Shown here in pieces: positions 39,425-49,192 of a stretch of 64,000 nt of DNA. The notes beneath the pieces were generated by a model that saw nothing but the letters and a program-made list of their open reading frames with translations, had not been told where the DNA came from and did not search any database. A program made the translations under genes and the position numbers. Origin of the DNA: AL-N1 sp039178835 (lineage in GTDB: Bacteria; Chloroflexota; Chloroflexia; Chloroflexales; Roseiflexaceae); the NCBI GenBank assembly GCA_039178835.1, contig JBCDFA010000002.1:25647-89646 (forward strand), read 5' to 3'. Each line of letters begins with the position of its first letter. Positions within the stretch are counted from its first letter, which is position 1.

Positions 39425-41137
39425 CTATTGTGCTCGACGCAAATCTTTGATATTGAGCTGGAGCCGACGATTGCCATTCCACTCATTCGCCTCAAGCACG
39501 TAGGCAATATCGATCCACGGATGCTGCTGAAAATAGTGTGCAAGATGTCCCAAACGAAAAGCGATTGCATCATACGACGGGCCACCCTCTCCATTGGTGA
39601 TCCGTAGTTTCAGGTGCTGCTCCTGAAAGCCCTTCGCCTGTGCACTCGCCACATACACACGCCGACTCATCAAAATTGGTTGGGCATTGGCCTGACCAAA
39701 AGGCTCTAACAGCTGCAGCTGATCTAGCAGATCCCAGGTTAAAATTTCAAGTGGTGTTTCGGAATCAACATCAAGTGTCGCCAACAAAAGCTCGTCTGAA
39801 AGGTGTGTCTCGGCATAATCGAGGAGGTATGATTCTAATTCAGGCAACCGATCAGTTGCAATCGTGAAGCCAGCTGCAGCTGAATGCCCCCCATAACGCA
39901 CAAACATCTCACCACACGATGTCAGCGCTTCTATCATGTTAAAGCCAGGAACAGATCGCGCCGATCCACGTGATGTCTCAGTACCACGCTCAATCAAAAG
40001 GACTGGTCGGGCAAATTCGTCAACAAGCTTTGACGCTACCAGACCGACAATCCCTGCCTGATACTGCTCATCATCAAGGACGATGATGCGGTTCTTGTTT
40101 TTCTCAAGTTCTTGTATTTTGGTATGGGCATGTTCTTGGATTTCCCGTGTCATGCCCTGGCGCTGCCGATTGGCCTCGCTCAAGCGTTTCGCCAGAGTAC
40201 GTGCTGCCTCCAGATCATCGGCCAGCAAGAGTTGGTAGGAGAGCACCGCATCATCGATACGCCCAGCCGCATTGAGACGTGGCCCAATCATAAAGCTGAT
40301 GTCGCTAGCACGAATCTTACCTTGCACCAGTCCTGCATCATCCAGCAGTGCCCGTATACCCGGCCGTTCAGTCGCATTGACCGACTCCAGCCCAGCCTTT
40401 ACTAGAACGCGGTTTTCACCATTGAGTGGCCCCATGTCCGTCACGGTTCCCAGGGCAACCACATCGAGCAGATCACGTCCTCGGAGCGCCATTTTGGCAC
40501 CACGTCGCACCAATGCCTGGACAAGCTTGAAGGCAATACCAACACCAACAAGCTGTTTATAGGGATACTCACATCCAGACTGTTTAGGATTGATGATGGC
40601 GTATGCCTGCGGCAGTTCCTCCGGCGGAGTATGATGATCAGTGACGATAATATCCAAGTCGACCGTGTTCGCATATGCAATCTCGTCGATATTGCTGATA
40701 CCACAATCCACAGTAATGAGTAGACGAACGCCTTCTGTATTCAAACGATCGATGGCTTCTGTATTCAATCCATATCCTTCACGAACCCGATGTGGAATAT
40801 AGGGTCGAATATCGCCACCCATCGCTGAAATAACTTGTACGAGTAGTGTGACAGCAGTAACTCCATCGGCATCGAAATCGCCATATACTGCGATAGGTTC
40901 CTGCTCGTTGATAGCGGTAATAATACGATCAGAAGCTGATTGCATGTCTTTCATTAAAAACGGATCATGTAGACCTCCACGATAGTCAGACGTCAGAAAC
41001 GACTCTACCTCTTTGGGATCATGCAACCCGCGTTGATACAAGAGTGTTGCAACAATTGGTGTATACTGGCTCATTCTGGCCAGAAAATCAGGTGGTGCTG
41101 GCTCACGAACAACCCAGCGCTTCTTCCTTGCGGACAT
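39425..41137 (-). CDS. recJ: Single-stranded-DNA-specific exonuclease RecJ
   Basis: A 570-aa DHH-family 5'-3' exonuclease for single-stranded DNA in recombination and mismatch or base-excision repair. DHH-domain motifs: YGDFDADG, TVDCGI, VTDHH and NPKQSGCEYPYKQLVGVG. The second domain has RLNAAGRIDDA and the DHHA1 element GSARSVPGFN...RYGGHSAAAGFT, followed by a C-terminal OB-like region. Length is typical. It is a single gene with no operon partner visible. Confidence 0.94.
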   Translation of the reverse strand: MSARKKRWVVREPAPPDFLARMSQYTPIVATLLYQRGLHDPKEVESFLTSDYRGGLHDPFLMKDMQSASDRIITAINEQEPIAVYGDFDADGVTAVTLLVQVISAMGGDIRPYIPHRVREGYGLNTEAIDRLNTEGVRLLITVDCGISNIDEIAYANTVDLDIIVTDHHTPPEELPQAYAIINPKQSGCEYPYKQLVGVGIAFKLVQALVRRGAKMALRGRDLLDVVALGTVTDMGPLNGENRVLVKAGLESVNATERPGIRALLDDAGLVQGKIRASDISFMIGPRLNAAGRIDDAVLSYQLLLADDLEAARTLAKRLSEANRQRQGMTREIQEHAHTKIQELEKNKNRIIVLDDEQYQAGIVGLVASKLVDEFARPVLLIERGTETSRGSARSVPGFNMIEALTSCGEMFVRYGGHSAAAGFTIATDRLPELESYLLDYAETHLSDELLLATLDVDSETPLEILTWDLLDQLQLLEPFGQANAQPILMSRRVYVASAQAKGFQEQHLKLRITNGEGGPSYDAIAFRLGHLAHYFQQHPWIDIAYVLEANEWNGNRRLQLNIKDLRRAQ

Positions 41138-41325
41138 GAGCTTTCTCTATCGTTATAGGTAGTAAGGATAATAATCTCTCGGACTGGAGAGATGAGCAAT
41201 TGCGTGAGTGAGTATAGCATCTGGATCAGAGTGTTGCAAATAGGACCAACAATGCAGAGTTTCCAACACCTACTTCTGGTACGCCTATAAAAAGATGCTT
41301 TACTTGGCATTGTGTCCACACTCTT

Positions 41326-41354
41326 TTGCACAATAAGAACACGTGTGCTATAAT
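41326..41354 (+). promoter_or_regulatory. Promoter of the pseudokinase gene
   Basis: TTGCAC, 17-bp spacer, TATAAT with an extended -10 TG, in the 327-base gap after divergent recJ. It leaves a leader of about 100 bases. Confidence 0.65.
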
Positions 41355-41464
41355 ATACGCTATATCTTATGTCGAGTTTCGCGTCCTCAATAGATTCTTG
41401 CGTTCTAGCCCACTCAACGCTATACTGTGGAACGTCTTATACAGCACAAAGGGTATAGAGTGCG

Positions 41465-43363
41465 ATGTCTGTATCGAATGCCAGTTCACAAACTCCAACG
41501 ACAAAGAGTGACGCTGCTGTCGCCAAGTCACCATCAGCCGAAACACGCGAGCTAACCAACTATCGTTTAGGCGAACGGCTTGAACAGGAAGAGCTTGCCA
41601 CAGTGTATCGCGCAACCCATCAAACACTGGATCGACCGGTCCAGCTTCACATTCTACGTCGCACTGACTGGGTTTCATCAAGCCGCTTCCAACTTGCTGC
41701 GCGTCTGTCTGCCCGTCTCAACCACCCCAACGTGCTGCCGGTGATCGACGCAGGCCATGATGATCGGTATGGCGCCTATGTCGTGACGCCACATATCGAG
41801 GGACGCACTCTGGAAGAAGTTCTCGCAAATGGCCCGCTCGAAGCAACGCTTGCATTACGCATCGTGACCCAGATTGGTTCAGCGCTTGATTATCTTCACG
41901 AGCAGAAAGTCGTTCATCGTGATATGCGACCCGGCAACATTCTGCTTACCCCGCAGGGAGTTGCATATCTGAACAATTTAAGTCTGGCTGCTGCGCCAGA
42001 CACACCGGATTTCTCCAGTATTGAAGACGGCGATTATCTTACACCCTACTCGGCCCCAGAACAAACCTTTGTCGACAAAGACGCATCTCCAACGCAAGAC
42101 CTCTACAGCCTTGGTGCGTTGCTCTATCATATGCTTGGTGGCAATTTGCCACCTGCTCTTGGAGAGAAACTCAAGTCGCTCGGTGAGCGTGACACAGCGC
42201 TGGCTAGTGCTGATCGCGTTGTGCAAAAGCTGATGATGAAGGAGGCAAACCAGCGCTTCCAGAACAGTGGGCAGGCCGTCGCAGCACTACGCCAGGCATT
42301 ACGCGCCCAGATCGATGATTCCACTGATGACATGGAAGAGTCGCGCTGGGAAACGATGGCTGAGTGGCTAGAAAATCCGCTAGAGACGGTCCTTAGTACG
42401 CTACTTGAGCAAGAATTCCTGACCAAGAGTCGCGCTCGTGCCGACCAGATGCACCGCACCGGAATGCTCAAACGACAGCTCGACCGCTGGAGTCGACAGA
42501 GTTTTCTACGCAAACCCGGCCTTGGTGAGGTCATTCAACCTGACCAAATCACCAGTTACAATGTCTACTTTTACGAGTTAAAAGCACACTATGAGACTCG
42601 CACACCACCTAAAAAGCGCACAGAGGTCCATAAAGGCGGTGCACTCACACCGGCAGTCCAAACACCAGAGTTATGGAGTGTCAAAGTACCAGAACTTGAA
42701 GCATTTGTAGATGCGCCAGCCAAAGAGATTGTCATTCCTGGCTCACAAAAAGTCATCGCCTGTACCGAATGTAATGGCACTACGCAAACCGTATGCAAGA
42801 CCTGTAGTGGTAAAGGATCGATTGAGCGGGTACGTCGGGTAAAGGCCAGCGATGGCACGACCCGCAACGAAAAAATGCAGGAGAACTGCCCTGCCTGCCG
42901 TGGATACGGCAAAGTCCCCTGTTCTCGCTGTGAGGCCACAGGACAGATGCGCGAAGAACAAGCCTTCACCTGGTCGCGCCATGGTCGAGCCTATTTCAAT
43001 GAAGACGATATTACGGGACTATCCAAACCAACCCTCGAAGAACAACTCCAGCAGGTCTACCAATCTCGCATCGATCCCTACGAGTCGCGCTGGCATCAGA
43101 TTGCGCCACTGCACGAGTTAATCGAAGAGGCAATTAAGGGTGGAGGGGACAACACCCGTTTGATTACTGCGGAACTGACTATTCGTGGTGTACCAGTGAC
43201 AGAGGTAGACTATCAGCACTCCAACGCACCACACAGCCTCACGATTATTGGCTTCAAAGATGAAATCCGCGGCGACTGGACGGTCATCGATATCAGTAAA
43301 CTTATCCCTTATGCCGTTATTGCGGTGCTTATGTTGATTCTGCTAATCGTCATCATTTTCTAA
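41465..43363 (+). CDS. Tail-anchored pseudokinase with DnaJ-type zinc-finger region
   Basis: A 632-aa protein in three parts. Residues 33-280 have the Ser/Thr kinase fold: HRDMRPGN (H151-N158) and the SAPEQ block are kept. The glycine loop reads LEQEELATVY with all glycines gone, the ATP-binding lysine is H62 (VQLHIL), and DFG is N171-L172-S173. It is therefore predicted to lack catalysis. After a helical linker, residues 433-489 carry four CxxC pairs (C433/C436, C444/C447, C475/C478, C486/C489) with CxxCxGxG spacing, as in the DnaJ/Hsp40 zinc domain. A hydrophobic helix ends the protein (LIPYAVIAVLMLILL), placing the rest in the cytoplasm. No J-domain is seen. Its role may be scaffolding or client binding at the membrane. 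Confidence 0.85.
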   Translation: MSVSNASSQTPTTKSDAAVAKSPSAETRELTNYRLGERLEQEELATVYRATHQTLDRPVQLHILRRTDWVSSSRFQLAARLSARLNHPNVLPVIDAGHDDRYGAYVVTPHIEGRTLEEVLANGPLEATLALRIVTQIGSALDYLHEQKVVHRDMRPGNILLTPQGVAYLNNLSLAAAPDTPDFSSIEDGDYLTPYSAPEQTFVDKDASPTQDLYSLGALLYHMLGGNLPPALGEKLKSLGERDTALASADRVVQKLMMKEANQRFQNSGQAVAALRQALRAQIDDSTDDMEESRWETMAEWLENPLETVLSTLLEQEFLTKSRARADQMHRTGMLKRQLDRWSRQSFLRKPGLGEVIQPDQITSYNVYFYELKAHYETRTPPKKRTEVHKGGALTPAVQTPELWSVKVPELEAFVDAPAKEIVIPGSQKVIACTECNGTTQTVCKTCSGKGSIERVRRVKASDGTTRNEKMQENCPACRGYGKVPCSRCEATGQMREEQAFTWSRHGRAYFNEDDITGLSKPTLEEQLQQVYQSRIDPYESRWHQIAPLHELIEEAIKGGGDNTRLITAELTIRGVPVTEVDYQHSNAPHSLTIIGFKDEIRGDWTVIDISKLIPYAVIAVLMLILLIVIIF

Positions 43364-43373
43364 GAAACAAAAC

Positions 43374-43405
43374 GCAGAGCAGCGGGTATGTGGAAACTGC
43401 TCTGC
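43374..43405. terminator. Hairpin between pseudokinase and hemL
   Basis: GCAGAGCAG / CTGCTCTGC, a perfect 9-bp stem between convergent genes. No T-run follows on the plus strand. Confidence 0.55.
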
Positions 43406-43434
43406 GCTAATCCCTGACCTTTAACTCTTAACCC

Positions 43435-44727
43435 CTAACCCTTCACTTCCGCCAGAGCCTCTGCTGCTGCTGCGATAGTTTCATCGATCAGGGCATCACT
43501 GTGAGCCAAAGACTTGAACCCTGCCTCAAACTGCGACGGTGCGAGGTAGACGCCACGATCCAGCATTGCGTGGAAAAAACGGCCATATCGCTCGGTGTTG
43601 GAACGCTTGGCCATCGTGTAATCGAATACCGGCTCGTCGTTAAAGAACAGGCCCCACATACTTCCCGCTGCCCCGGTCTGCAACGGAATGTCGGCCTCTT
43701 GCGCCACACGTGCAAGCCCTTCACAAAGCTTTGTGGTATACCCTTCCAGCGTCTCGTACACCCCCGGTTGACTGATCGCACGTAGCGTGGTGATACCAGC
43801 AACCATCGCCAGTGGATTGCCGGAGAGTGTGCCAGCCTGATACATCGGTCCTGCCGGAGCAACCATCTCCATCACGTCTCTACGCCCGCCATAAGCGGCA
43901 GCCGGCAGGCCACCACCAACGACTTTGCCAAGACAGGTCAGATCGGGTGTGACGCCATAGCGTGCCTGAGCGCCACCCAGCCCGACGCGAAAGCCAGTCA
44001 TCACCTCATCGAAGAGCAACAATGTTCCGTGCTTGTCGGCCAACTGACGCAGCCCAGCGAGAAAGCCATCACGTGGCGGAACAAAACCCATGTTTCCAAC
44101 TACTGGCTCAACCGCAATCACCGCGACCTGCTCAGGATGCGCCTCCAGCAACTCCTCCACCGAACCCAGATCATTAAAGACTGCCGTGAGCGTACCAGCC
44201 GTTGCTGAAGAGGGTACGCCTGGGCTATCCGGTAGCCCCAGAGTTGCGACACCCGATCCGGCCTGAACGAGGAGGCTATCGGTATGGCCATGGTAACACC
44301 CCGCAAACTTGATCACCTTGTCACGCCCCGTATAGGCACGCGCCAGTCGCAGCGCACTCATCGCCGCCTCGGTGCCCGACGACACAAAACGCACCAACTC
44401 CAGTGCTGGCATGGCCTGCTGCACCAGACGGACGATCTCGCTCTCCAGTGGCGTTGGCGCCCCAAAGGTTGTTCCCCGCACTGCCTGTTCCGTGATCGCA
44501 GCAACGACATCTGGATGGGCATGGCCGAGAATGAGCGGCCCCCACGAGAGCACATAGTCGATATAGCGATTACCATCGACGTCGTAGAGATAGGCGCCCT
44601 CCCCACGCTCGATAAAGCGCGGTGCACCGCCGACACTGCGAAATGCGCGCACAGGGCTATTGACACCACCTGGAATAAGGTGTTGTGCTTCTTCAAACAT
44701 CGTTGTTGAATGTGCAATATTGGACAT
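43435..44727 (-). CDS. hemL: Glutamate-1-semialdehyde 2,1-aminomutase (HemL)
   Basis: A 430-aa class III aminotransferase-fold enzyme that converts glutamate-1-semialdehyde to 5-aminolevulinate in the C5 pathway. Signatures: PGGVNSPVRAFRSVGG at the N terminus, SSGTEAAMSALRLAR, CYHGHTDSLLVQAGSG, FDEVMTGFRVGLGGAQ and the PLP lysine in LGKVVGGGLPAAAYGG. It is the last gene of the haem cluster, 24 bases after hemB. The 3' end runs into a short TTAACCC-like repeat. Confidence 0.95.
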   Translation of the reverse strand: MSNIAHSTTMFEEAQHLIPGGVNSPVRAFRSVGGAPRFIERGEGAYLYDVDGNRYIDYVLSWGPLILGHAHPDVVAAITEQAVRGTTFGAPTPLESEIVRLVQQAMPALELVRFVSSGTEAAMSALRLARAYTGRDKVIKFAGCYHGHTDSLLVQAGSGVATLGLPDSPGVPSSATAGTLTAVFNDLGSVEELLEAHPEQVAVIAVEPVVGNMGFVPPRDGFLAGLRQLADKHGTLLLFDEVMTGFRVGLGGAQARYGVTPDLTCLGKVVGGGLPAAAYGGRRDVMEMVAPAGPMYQAGTLSGNPLAMVAGITTLRAISQPGVYETLEGYTTKLCEGLARVAQEADIPLQTGAAGSMWGLFFNDEPVFDYTMAKRSNTERYGRFFHAMLDRGVYLAPSQFEAGFKSLAHSDALIDETIAAAAEALAEVKG

Positions 44728-44751
44728 AGGTTGTAATCCTCTTGTTGTTAT

Positions 44752-45738
44752 CTAGACTTCTGCCAGCCAGCGTGCAACCTCTTTTGCATAGTAGGTGATG
44801 ATCATATCGGCACCGGCACGCTTGATGGCCAGCAGACTCTCGATAGCTGCGCGGCGCTCATCCAGCCAGCCGTTCTGCACTGCCGCCTTAATCATCGCGT
44901 ACTCACCGCTCACCTGATACGCTGCTAACGGCAGATCGTAGTTCGAGCGAACTTCGTGTATCACATCGAGATATGGACCAGCCGGTTTGACCATCAACAT
45001 ATCCGCACCCTCAGCAACATCAAGATCGACCTCGCGCAGCGCCTCACGACCATTGGCCGGGTCCATCTGATACGCACGCCGATCACCGAACTCTGGTGTC
45101 GACTCGGCAGCTTCGCGGAACGGCCCATAGAACGCTGAAGAAAACTTCGCTGCATAGGAAAGAATTGGAATCTGGTGATGGTTGCTCTCATTCAGCGCAT
45201 GCCGGATCGCCCCGACCTGTCCATCCATCATTGCGCTTGGTGCTACGATATCGACCCCGGCATCGGCGTAGGCGACCGCCGCACGTCCCAGCAGATCAAG
45301 CGTAGGATCGTTCAACACATCACCCTGGCCTGGCTCTGACGCCAACACTCCACAATGGCCGTGGTCCGTGTACTCACACAAACACACATCAGCAATCACG
45401 ATCAATTCTGGGGCCTGTGCTTTAATCGCACGAATAGCACTGGGGACCGGCCCATCGGAAGCCCATGCCTGACTACCATGACCGTCCTTGTGCTCAGGAA
45501 TGCCAAACAGTAGCACCGCTGGAATAGTGCGCTCCATCAACGTATCGATCTCTTGACCAACCCGATCCACAGATAGCTGTGACTGGCCAGGCATCGAGCT
45601 GATTGGTTTACTTATATTCTGGCCTGCCACAATAAACAACGGCGCAATTAGATCATCAGTAGTGAGCGTCGTCTCACGCACCATCCGGCGCAGATTCGCC
45701 GTGCGCCGTAACCGACGTGGGCGTTGAATAAGTGTCAT
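44752..45738 (-). CDS. hemB: Porphobilinogen synthase (HemB)
   Basis: A 328-aa 5-aminolevulinate dehydratase that joins two 5-aminolevulinates to porphobilinogen. Cysteines C119, C121 and C129 in DVCLCEYTDHGHCG identify the zinc-dependent type. Schiff-base lysines lie in SYAAKFSSAFYGPF and LMVKPAGPYLDV. VVAPSAMMDGQVGAIR is also conserved. It sits between the DUF1990 gene and hemL in one transcription unit. Confidence 0.95.
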   Translation of the reverse strand: MTLIQRPRRLRRTANLRRMVRETTLTTDDLIAPLFIVAGQNISKPISSMPGQSQLSVDRVGQEIDTLMERTIPAVLLFGIPEHKDGHGSQAWASDGPVPSAIRAIKAQAPELIVIADVCLCEYTDHGHCGVLASEPGQGDVLNDPTLDLLGRAAVAYADAGVDIVAPSAMMDGQVGAIRHALNESNHHQIPILSYAAKFSSAFYGPFREAAESTPEFGDRRAYQMDPANGREALREVDLDVAEGADMLMVKPAGPYLDVIHEVRSNYDLPLAAYQVSGEYAMIKAAVQNGWLDERRAAIESLLAIKRAGADMIITYYAKEVARWLAEV

Positions 45739-45802
45739 AGAACCCTCCTCGTTCTAAAGCTAAACTCAATACATGTGAGTATCAAGGATGCTTTTAGAAA
45801 AA

Positions 45803-46399
45803 TCAGCTTGTTTCAGAGACAACGTTTGTCCCAACCGCACGAACCATCGCCTGTTTTGATGCCCGAGCGAAACGCTTCTGGAATAGGCGCGCAACAGGGA
45901 AGCCAAGCCTGACCAGCAGTTGGTTGGGTTGCGAAAAAGCCAGCAGATCGTACCACACCGTATCATCCTCACGATTCCACTCAATGAGAAAACGTTCCTC
46001 GCCCCGTTCTGCGTGTTCCGGCAAGGTCCCGTAGGCGAAGCCATACCGACGTATCGGTCCGTCCTCATCCACAAGATACACAATCCGACAGGCATTGAGC
46101 GACCAGCAGCCGGGCAAATGTGCCAGCACACCAACCGTCGTTCCTACCTCGATGGGCGCATCGGGCCAACACAATGTAACCCAGCCAATATCAAACATGG
46201 TCCAGCGATGAAGCGCAGCCACAGCCTGTGTAAATGCTTCCTGGCCGTGACCAAGCACCACACGATTATGGTCAACCACATAACCCTGTGGTGGCACATG
46301 TTGCGACGCACCGAAGGCTGCATATGAAAACGGCAGATCCCGTTGTGTTTCCAGAAACTGCCGCAGATCGTCTTGTGTAGGTTGTCTGAAAAGAAACAT
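45803..46399 (-). CDS. DUF1990 family protein
   Basis: A 198-aa protein resembling DUF1990: LPFSYAAFGAS near the start, GYVVDHNRVVLGHG, WTMFDIGWVTLCWP, then GFAYGTLPEHAERGEERFLIEWNREDDTVWYDL. No signal peptide or membrane helix. The family's biochemical role is not established to my knowledge. The start is set four bases after the hemD stop; a longer frame would overlap hemD. Its place between hemD and hemB suggests cotranscription, and perhaps a haem-related or accessory role (inference). Confidence 0.75.
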   Translation of the reverse strand: MFLFRQPTQDDLRQFLETQRDLPFSYAAFGASQHVPPQGYVVDHNRVVLGHGQEAFTQAVAALHRWTMFDIGWVTLCWPDAPIEVGTTVGVLAHLPGCWSLNACRIVYLVDEDGPIRRYGFAYGTLPEHAERGEERFLIEWNREDDTVWYDLLAFSQPNQLLVRLGFPVARLFQKRFARASKQAMVRAVGTNVVSETS

Positions 46400-46403
46400 G
46401 TCG

Positions 46404-47201
46404 CTATGTCGCTGTAGGATGGCAGAACTGCCGCAGCAAGGCGTCGATAAGCCCATCCATCGTGTATGTATCTGCAACGGAATGGACTAACAGACTTTCT
46501 GCCTCGGCTGTGGCTGCCGTGATCGGGCCGATACAAATAACGATGATTTCCTGCAACATCTTACGCGCCTCACTACGACTCACACCCTGCTGATCCATAC
46601 CATCAAGCAGAAAACGCACTGTCGAGGAACTCGTAAACGTAATAGCATCAACCTTACGCTCTTGCAACAGCTCGATCAATTCTTTGGCCCCTGGACCAGG
46701 CACAGTACGATATGCATCAACTGCATCAACAAAAGCACCTTTCTGACGCAAGCCATCAGCGAGTGTTTGACGGGCAATATCAGCTCGTGGCAACAACATG
46801 CGCTGCCCCAAAACATCGCCGATCTCATCAAGGATGGCCTCGGCAACATAAGCGGACGGCACAAAGTCTACCTTTGCACCACGCTGGGTCAATGCATCAG
46901 CCGTCGCCGGGCCAATCGAGCCAATCTTGAGATGTGATAGATTTGGATCAATGCCAAGTTTGGTCATGCGCTCGAAGACAACTTCGACACCGTTGACACT
47001 GGTAAACAACAGCCAATCGTACTCTGAGAGTTGCTTGAGAGCAGTATCAAACGCGGTGTAATCGTTCAAGGGCACAATCGTAATCGCCGGACAAACAATA
47101 GGGATCGTGCCAAGTTCCTCTAACCGTTCTACCAGATTCGAGGCTTGTTCCTCAGCACGTGTCACAACAATACGTTTATCGAGGATTAATCGTTTATCCA
47201 T
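46404..47201 (-). CDS. hemD: Uroporphyrinogen-III synthase (HemD)
   Basis: A 265-aa enzyme that cyclises hydroxymethylbilane with inversion of ring D. HemD is poorly conserved, but the two-lobe pattern is clear: IVVTRAEEQASNLVERLEELG at the start, DWLLFTSVNGVEVVFERM, KIGSIGPATADALTQRG, and AITFTSSSTVRFLLDGM followed by ICIGPITAATAE in the second lobe. It directly follows hemC with a 19-base gap. Confidence 0.93.
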   Translation of the reverse strand: MDKRLILDKRIVVTRAEEQASNLVERLEELGTIPIVCPAITIVPLNDYTAFDTALKQLSEYDWLLFTSVNGVEVVFERMTKLGIDPNLSHLKIGSIGPATADALTQRGAKVDFVPSAYVAEAILDEIGDVLGQRMLLPRADIARQTLADGLRQKGAFVDAVDAYRTVPGPGAKELIELLQERKVDAITFTSSSTVRFLLDGMDQQGVSRSEARKMLQEIIVICIGPITAATAEAESLLVHSVADTYTMDGLIDALLRQFCHPTAT

Positions 47202-47220
47202 AGTTACTGCCTCAGAAAAA

Positions 47221-48198
47221 CTATACGTTATTCAACGCTAACAGTGCACGTCCACCATTATCCAAAAGCCGCTCCGCCAGTGATGCTCCCAAGGTTGCCG
47301 GATCATCGGTCGTGCCCTCTTGCTCACCACGCACCACATGGCCGTCACGTGCACCGATCAGGCCCATCAACGTAATCGTTGTGCCGTCAACGCGGGCATA
47401 CGCACCAACGGGCACCTGACACCCGCCACCGATCCGCGCAAGAAACGCACGTTCGGCGGTGGCCGTCACTCGGCTAATCGGGTCGTCCAGCGGTGCAAGC
47501 AAAGCAGCCGTTCGTTCATCATTGGCACGGATTTCAATACCCAACACACCCTGACTCACGGCTGGCACCATCACATCCGGCTCGAGGAACTGAGTAATTT
47601 CGTCATGCAAACCGAGCCGAATCAATCCTGCTGCTGCCAACACGATGGCATCATACTGACCCTCATGCAGTTTCCGTAGGCGTGTATCAACATTGCCGCG
47701 CAGGTCCTCGATCTGTAGATCAGGTCGTAGATGGCGCAACTGACACCCACGCCGCAGGCTGCTGGTTCCCACTACAGAGCCAAGTGGTAGCGTGTCCAGG
47801 CTGAAACCTTCCCGCGAAATTAGTGCATCACGCGGGTCGGCTCGTTTGGGGAAAGCGGACAAAGCCATATCCGATGGCAACTCCGAAGGAAGATCTTTTG
47901 CACTATGAACGGCCAGATCGACTTTGCCACTACGCATCGCCTCTTCGATCTCGGTCACAAACAGACCTTTGTCACCAATTGCACTGAGCGGTTGATCCAG
48001 AATGATATCACCCTTGGTTGTGATATGTTCGATAGCAACATGCAATCCAGGGTTCGCCTCACACAGCATGTCCCGTACCATATCCGTCTGAGTCAACGCC
48101 AATTTACTGCGACGAGTTCCAATAGTGAGAGTTGCCGTTGGTTCTAATCCGTCGGCTGGTGCAGGCACATGCTCATTTACTTGTTGATATGCGTTCAT
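47221..48198 (-). CDS. hemC: Hydroxymethylbilane synthase (HemC)
   Basis: A 325-aa porphobilinogen deaminase. IGTRRSKLALTQ near residue 26, HSAKDLPSELP near 98, SSLRRGCQLRHLRPDL near 146 and LRGNVDTRLRKL form the substrate arginine sites. C260 in IGGGCQVPVGAY carries the dipyrromethane cofactor. It has an N-terminal extension of about 20 residues before the usual start; an internal start is not excluded. Confidence 0.95.
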   Translation of the reverse strand: MNAYQQVNEHVPAPADGLEPTATLTIGTRRSKLALTQTDMVRDMLCEANPGLHVAIEHITTKGDIILDQPLSAIGDKGLFVTEIEEAMRSGKVDLAVHSAKDLPSELPSDMALSAFPKRADPRDALISREGFSLDTLPLGSVVGTSSLRRGCQLRHLRPDLQIEDLRGNVDTRLRKLHEGQYDAIVLAAAGLIRLGLHDEITQFLEPDVMVPAVSQGVLGIEIRANDERTAALLAPLDDPISRVTATAERAFLARIGGGCQVPVGAYARVDGTTITLMGLIGARDGHVVRGEQEGTTDDPATLGASLAERLLDNGGRALLALNNV

Positions 48199-48237
48199 TC
48201 GTTTGTCTTGCCTATCTACATTCGTAGTACTTAGTCA

Positions 48238-49191
48238 TTAGCTATTCGTTGCGACTGTCTGCCCCTTTGCGGAGATTACAACCGAGGCAAGTACCTCAAC
48301 AAATTCAGGGTCAGCATTGGGCATACGAATGCGGTGGAGCATCATACCATGTTCTTCAGCCTTCTGCTGTGCCTCATAATCGATATCGTAGAAAATTTCC
48401 AGATGCTCCGAAACAAAGCCAAACGGTACACTCAAAATATAGCGCTTGCCTTCCTGTGCCAGTTCATCCATATAATCGCAAATGTCAGGACCAAGCCATG
48501 GTTCACCCGTTGCTCCGGCACTCTGGAAACAGAAACGCCAGTCCTGTAACCCGAGTAGTTCGGCGACTCCCGCAGCGCTTTCCAGTAGTTGTTCCTCGTA
48601 CGGATCGCCCCAGGTTTTAATGCGTTCCGGCAGGCTATGGGCACTAAACAGTACGGTTACCTGGCTGCGTGCTTCGGCGGGGAACTGCTGCATCGTCGTC
48701 GTGATACGCTCGGCGATCATCCGACGGAAGGCTGCATTCTCTTGCCAGCTTTCAATGACCTGGATATTGATAGGTGTGTCGAGTCGCTCCTGACCTTTCT
48801 CAACATAGTCGCGATACCCGCCAACACTCATCTTCGAGTAATGTGGTGCCAGCACCAGGCCAATCGCATCGGTGATACCATCCTGTGCCATCTCCTGAAG
48901 CACATCTGCAATGTACGGATGCCAATACTTCATCCCTAGATAGACTTTGTACTGACCGGGATACGCCTGTTCAAGGCGGTTTTGCAGACCCTGTGCTGTC
49001 GACTGCGAGATTTCGAGCAGCGGGGTGCGTCCACCGACCATGGCATATCGCTCGCGTAATTCCTCGACCTTTTCCGGCTCCGGCTTACGTCCTTTACGAA
49101 CGTTTGTATAATATTCCTCGACATCATCAAGTTTTTCCGGTGTGCCATAGGCAAGCAAAAAAACACCTAACGGCGTACGAGAATCGCTCAT
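48238..49191 (-). CDS. hemH: Ferrochelatase (HemH/CpfC)
   Basis: A 317-aa class II chelatase. VFLLAYGTPEKLDDVEEYYTN opens the protein. LAPHYSKMSVGGY, the catalytic-His segment VLFSAHSLPERI, QSAGATGEPWLGP and VPFGFVSEHLEIFYDID follow. No Fe-S cysteine cluster is evident. With HemQ in the same cluster it is expected to insert iron into coproporphyrin III rather than protoporphyrin IX. It starts one base after the GNAT gene stop. Confidence 0.93.
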   Translation of the reverse strand: MSDSRTPLGVFLLAYGTPEKLDDVEEYYTNVRKGRKPEPEKVEELRERYAMVGGRTPLLEISQSTAQGLQNRLEQAYPGQYKVYLGMKYWHPYIADVLQEMAQDGITDAIGLVLAPHYSKMSVGGYRDYVEKGQERLDTPINIQVIESWQENAAFRRMIAERITTTMQQFPAEARSQVTVLFSAHSLPERIKTWGDPYEEQLLESAAGVAELLGLQDWRFCFQSAGATGEPWLGPDICDYMDELAQEGKRYILSVPFGFVSEHLEIFYDIDYEAQQKAEEHGMMLHRIRMPNADPEFVEVLASVVISAKGQTVATNS

Positions 49192-49192
49192 T

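Noticed and set aside
41465..42320. Active Ser/Thr protein kinase call
   Set aside because: The glycine loop, ATP lysine and DFG are all replaced, so a catalytic kinase label would mislead.
43421..43444. TTAACCC-like telomeric-looking repeat at the hemL end
   Set aside because: Only two or three imperfect units overlapping the hemL stop; too short to be a telomere or a functional repeat.
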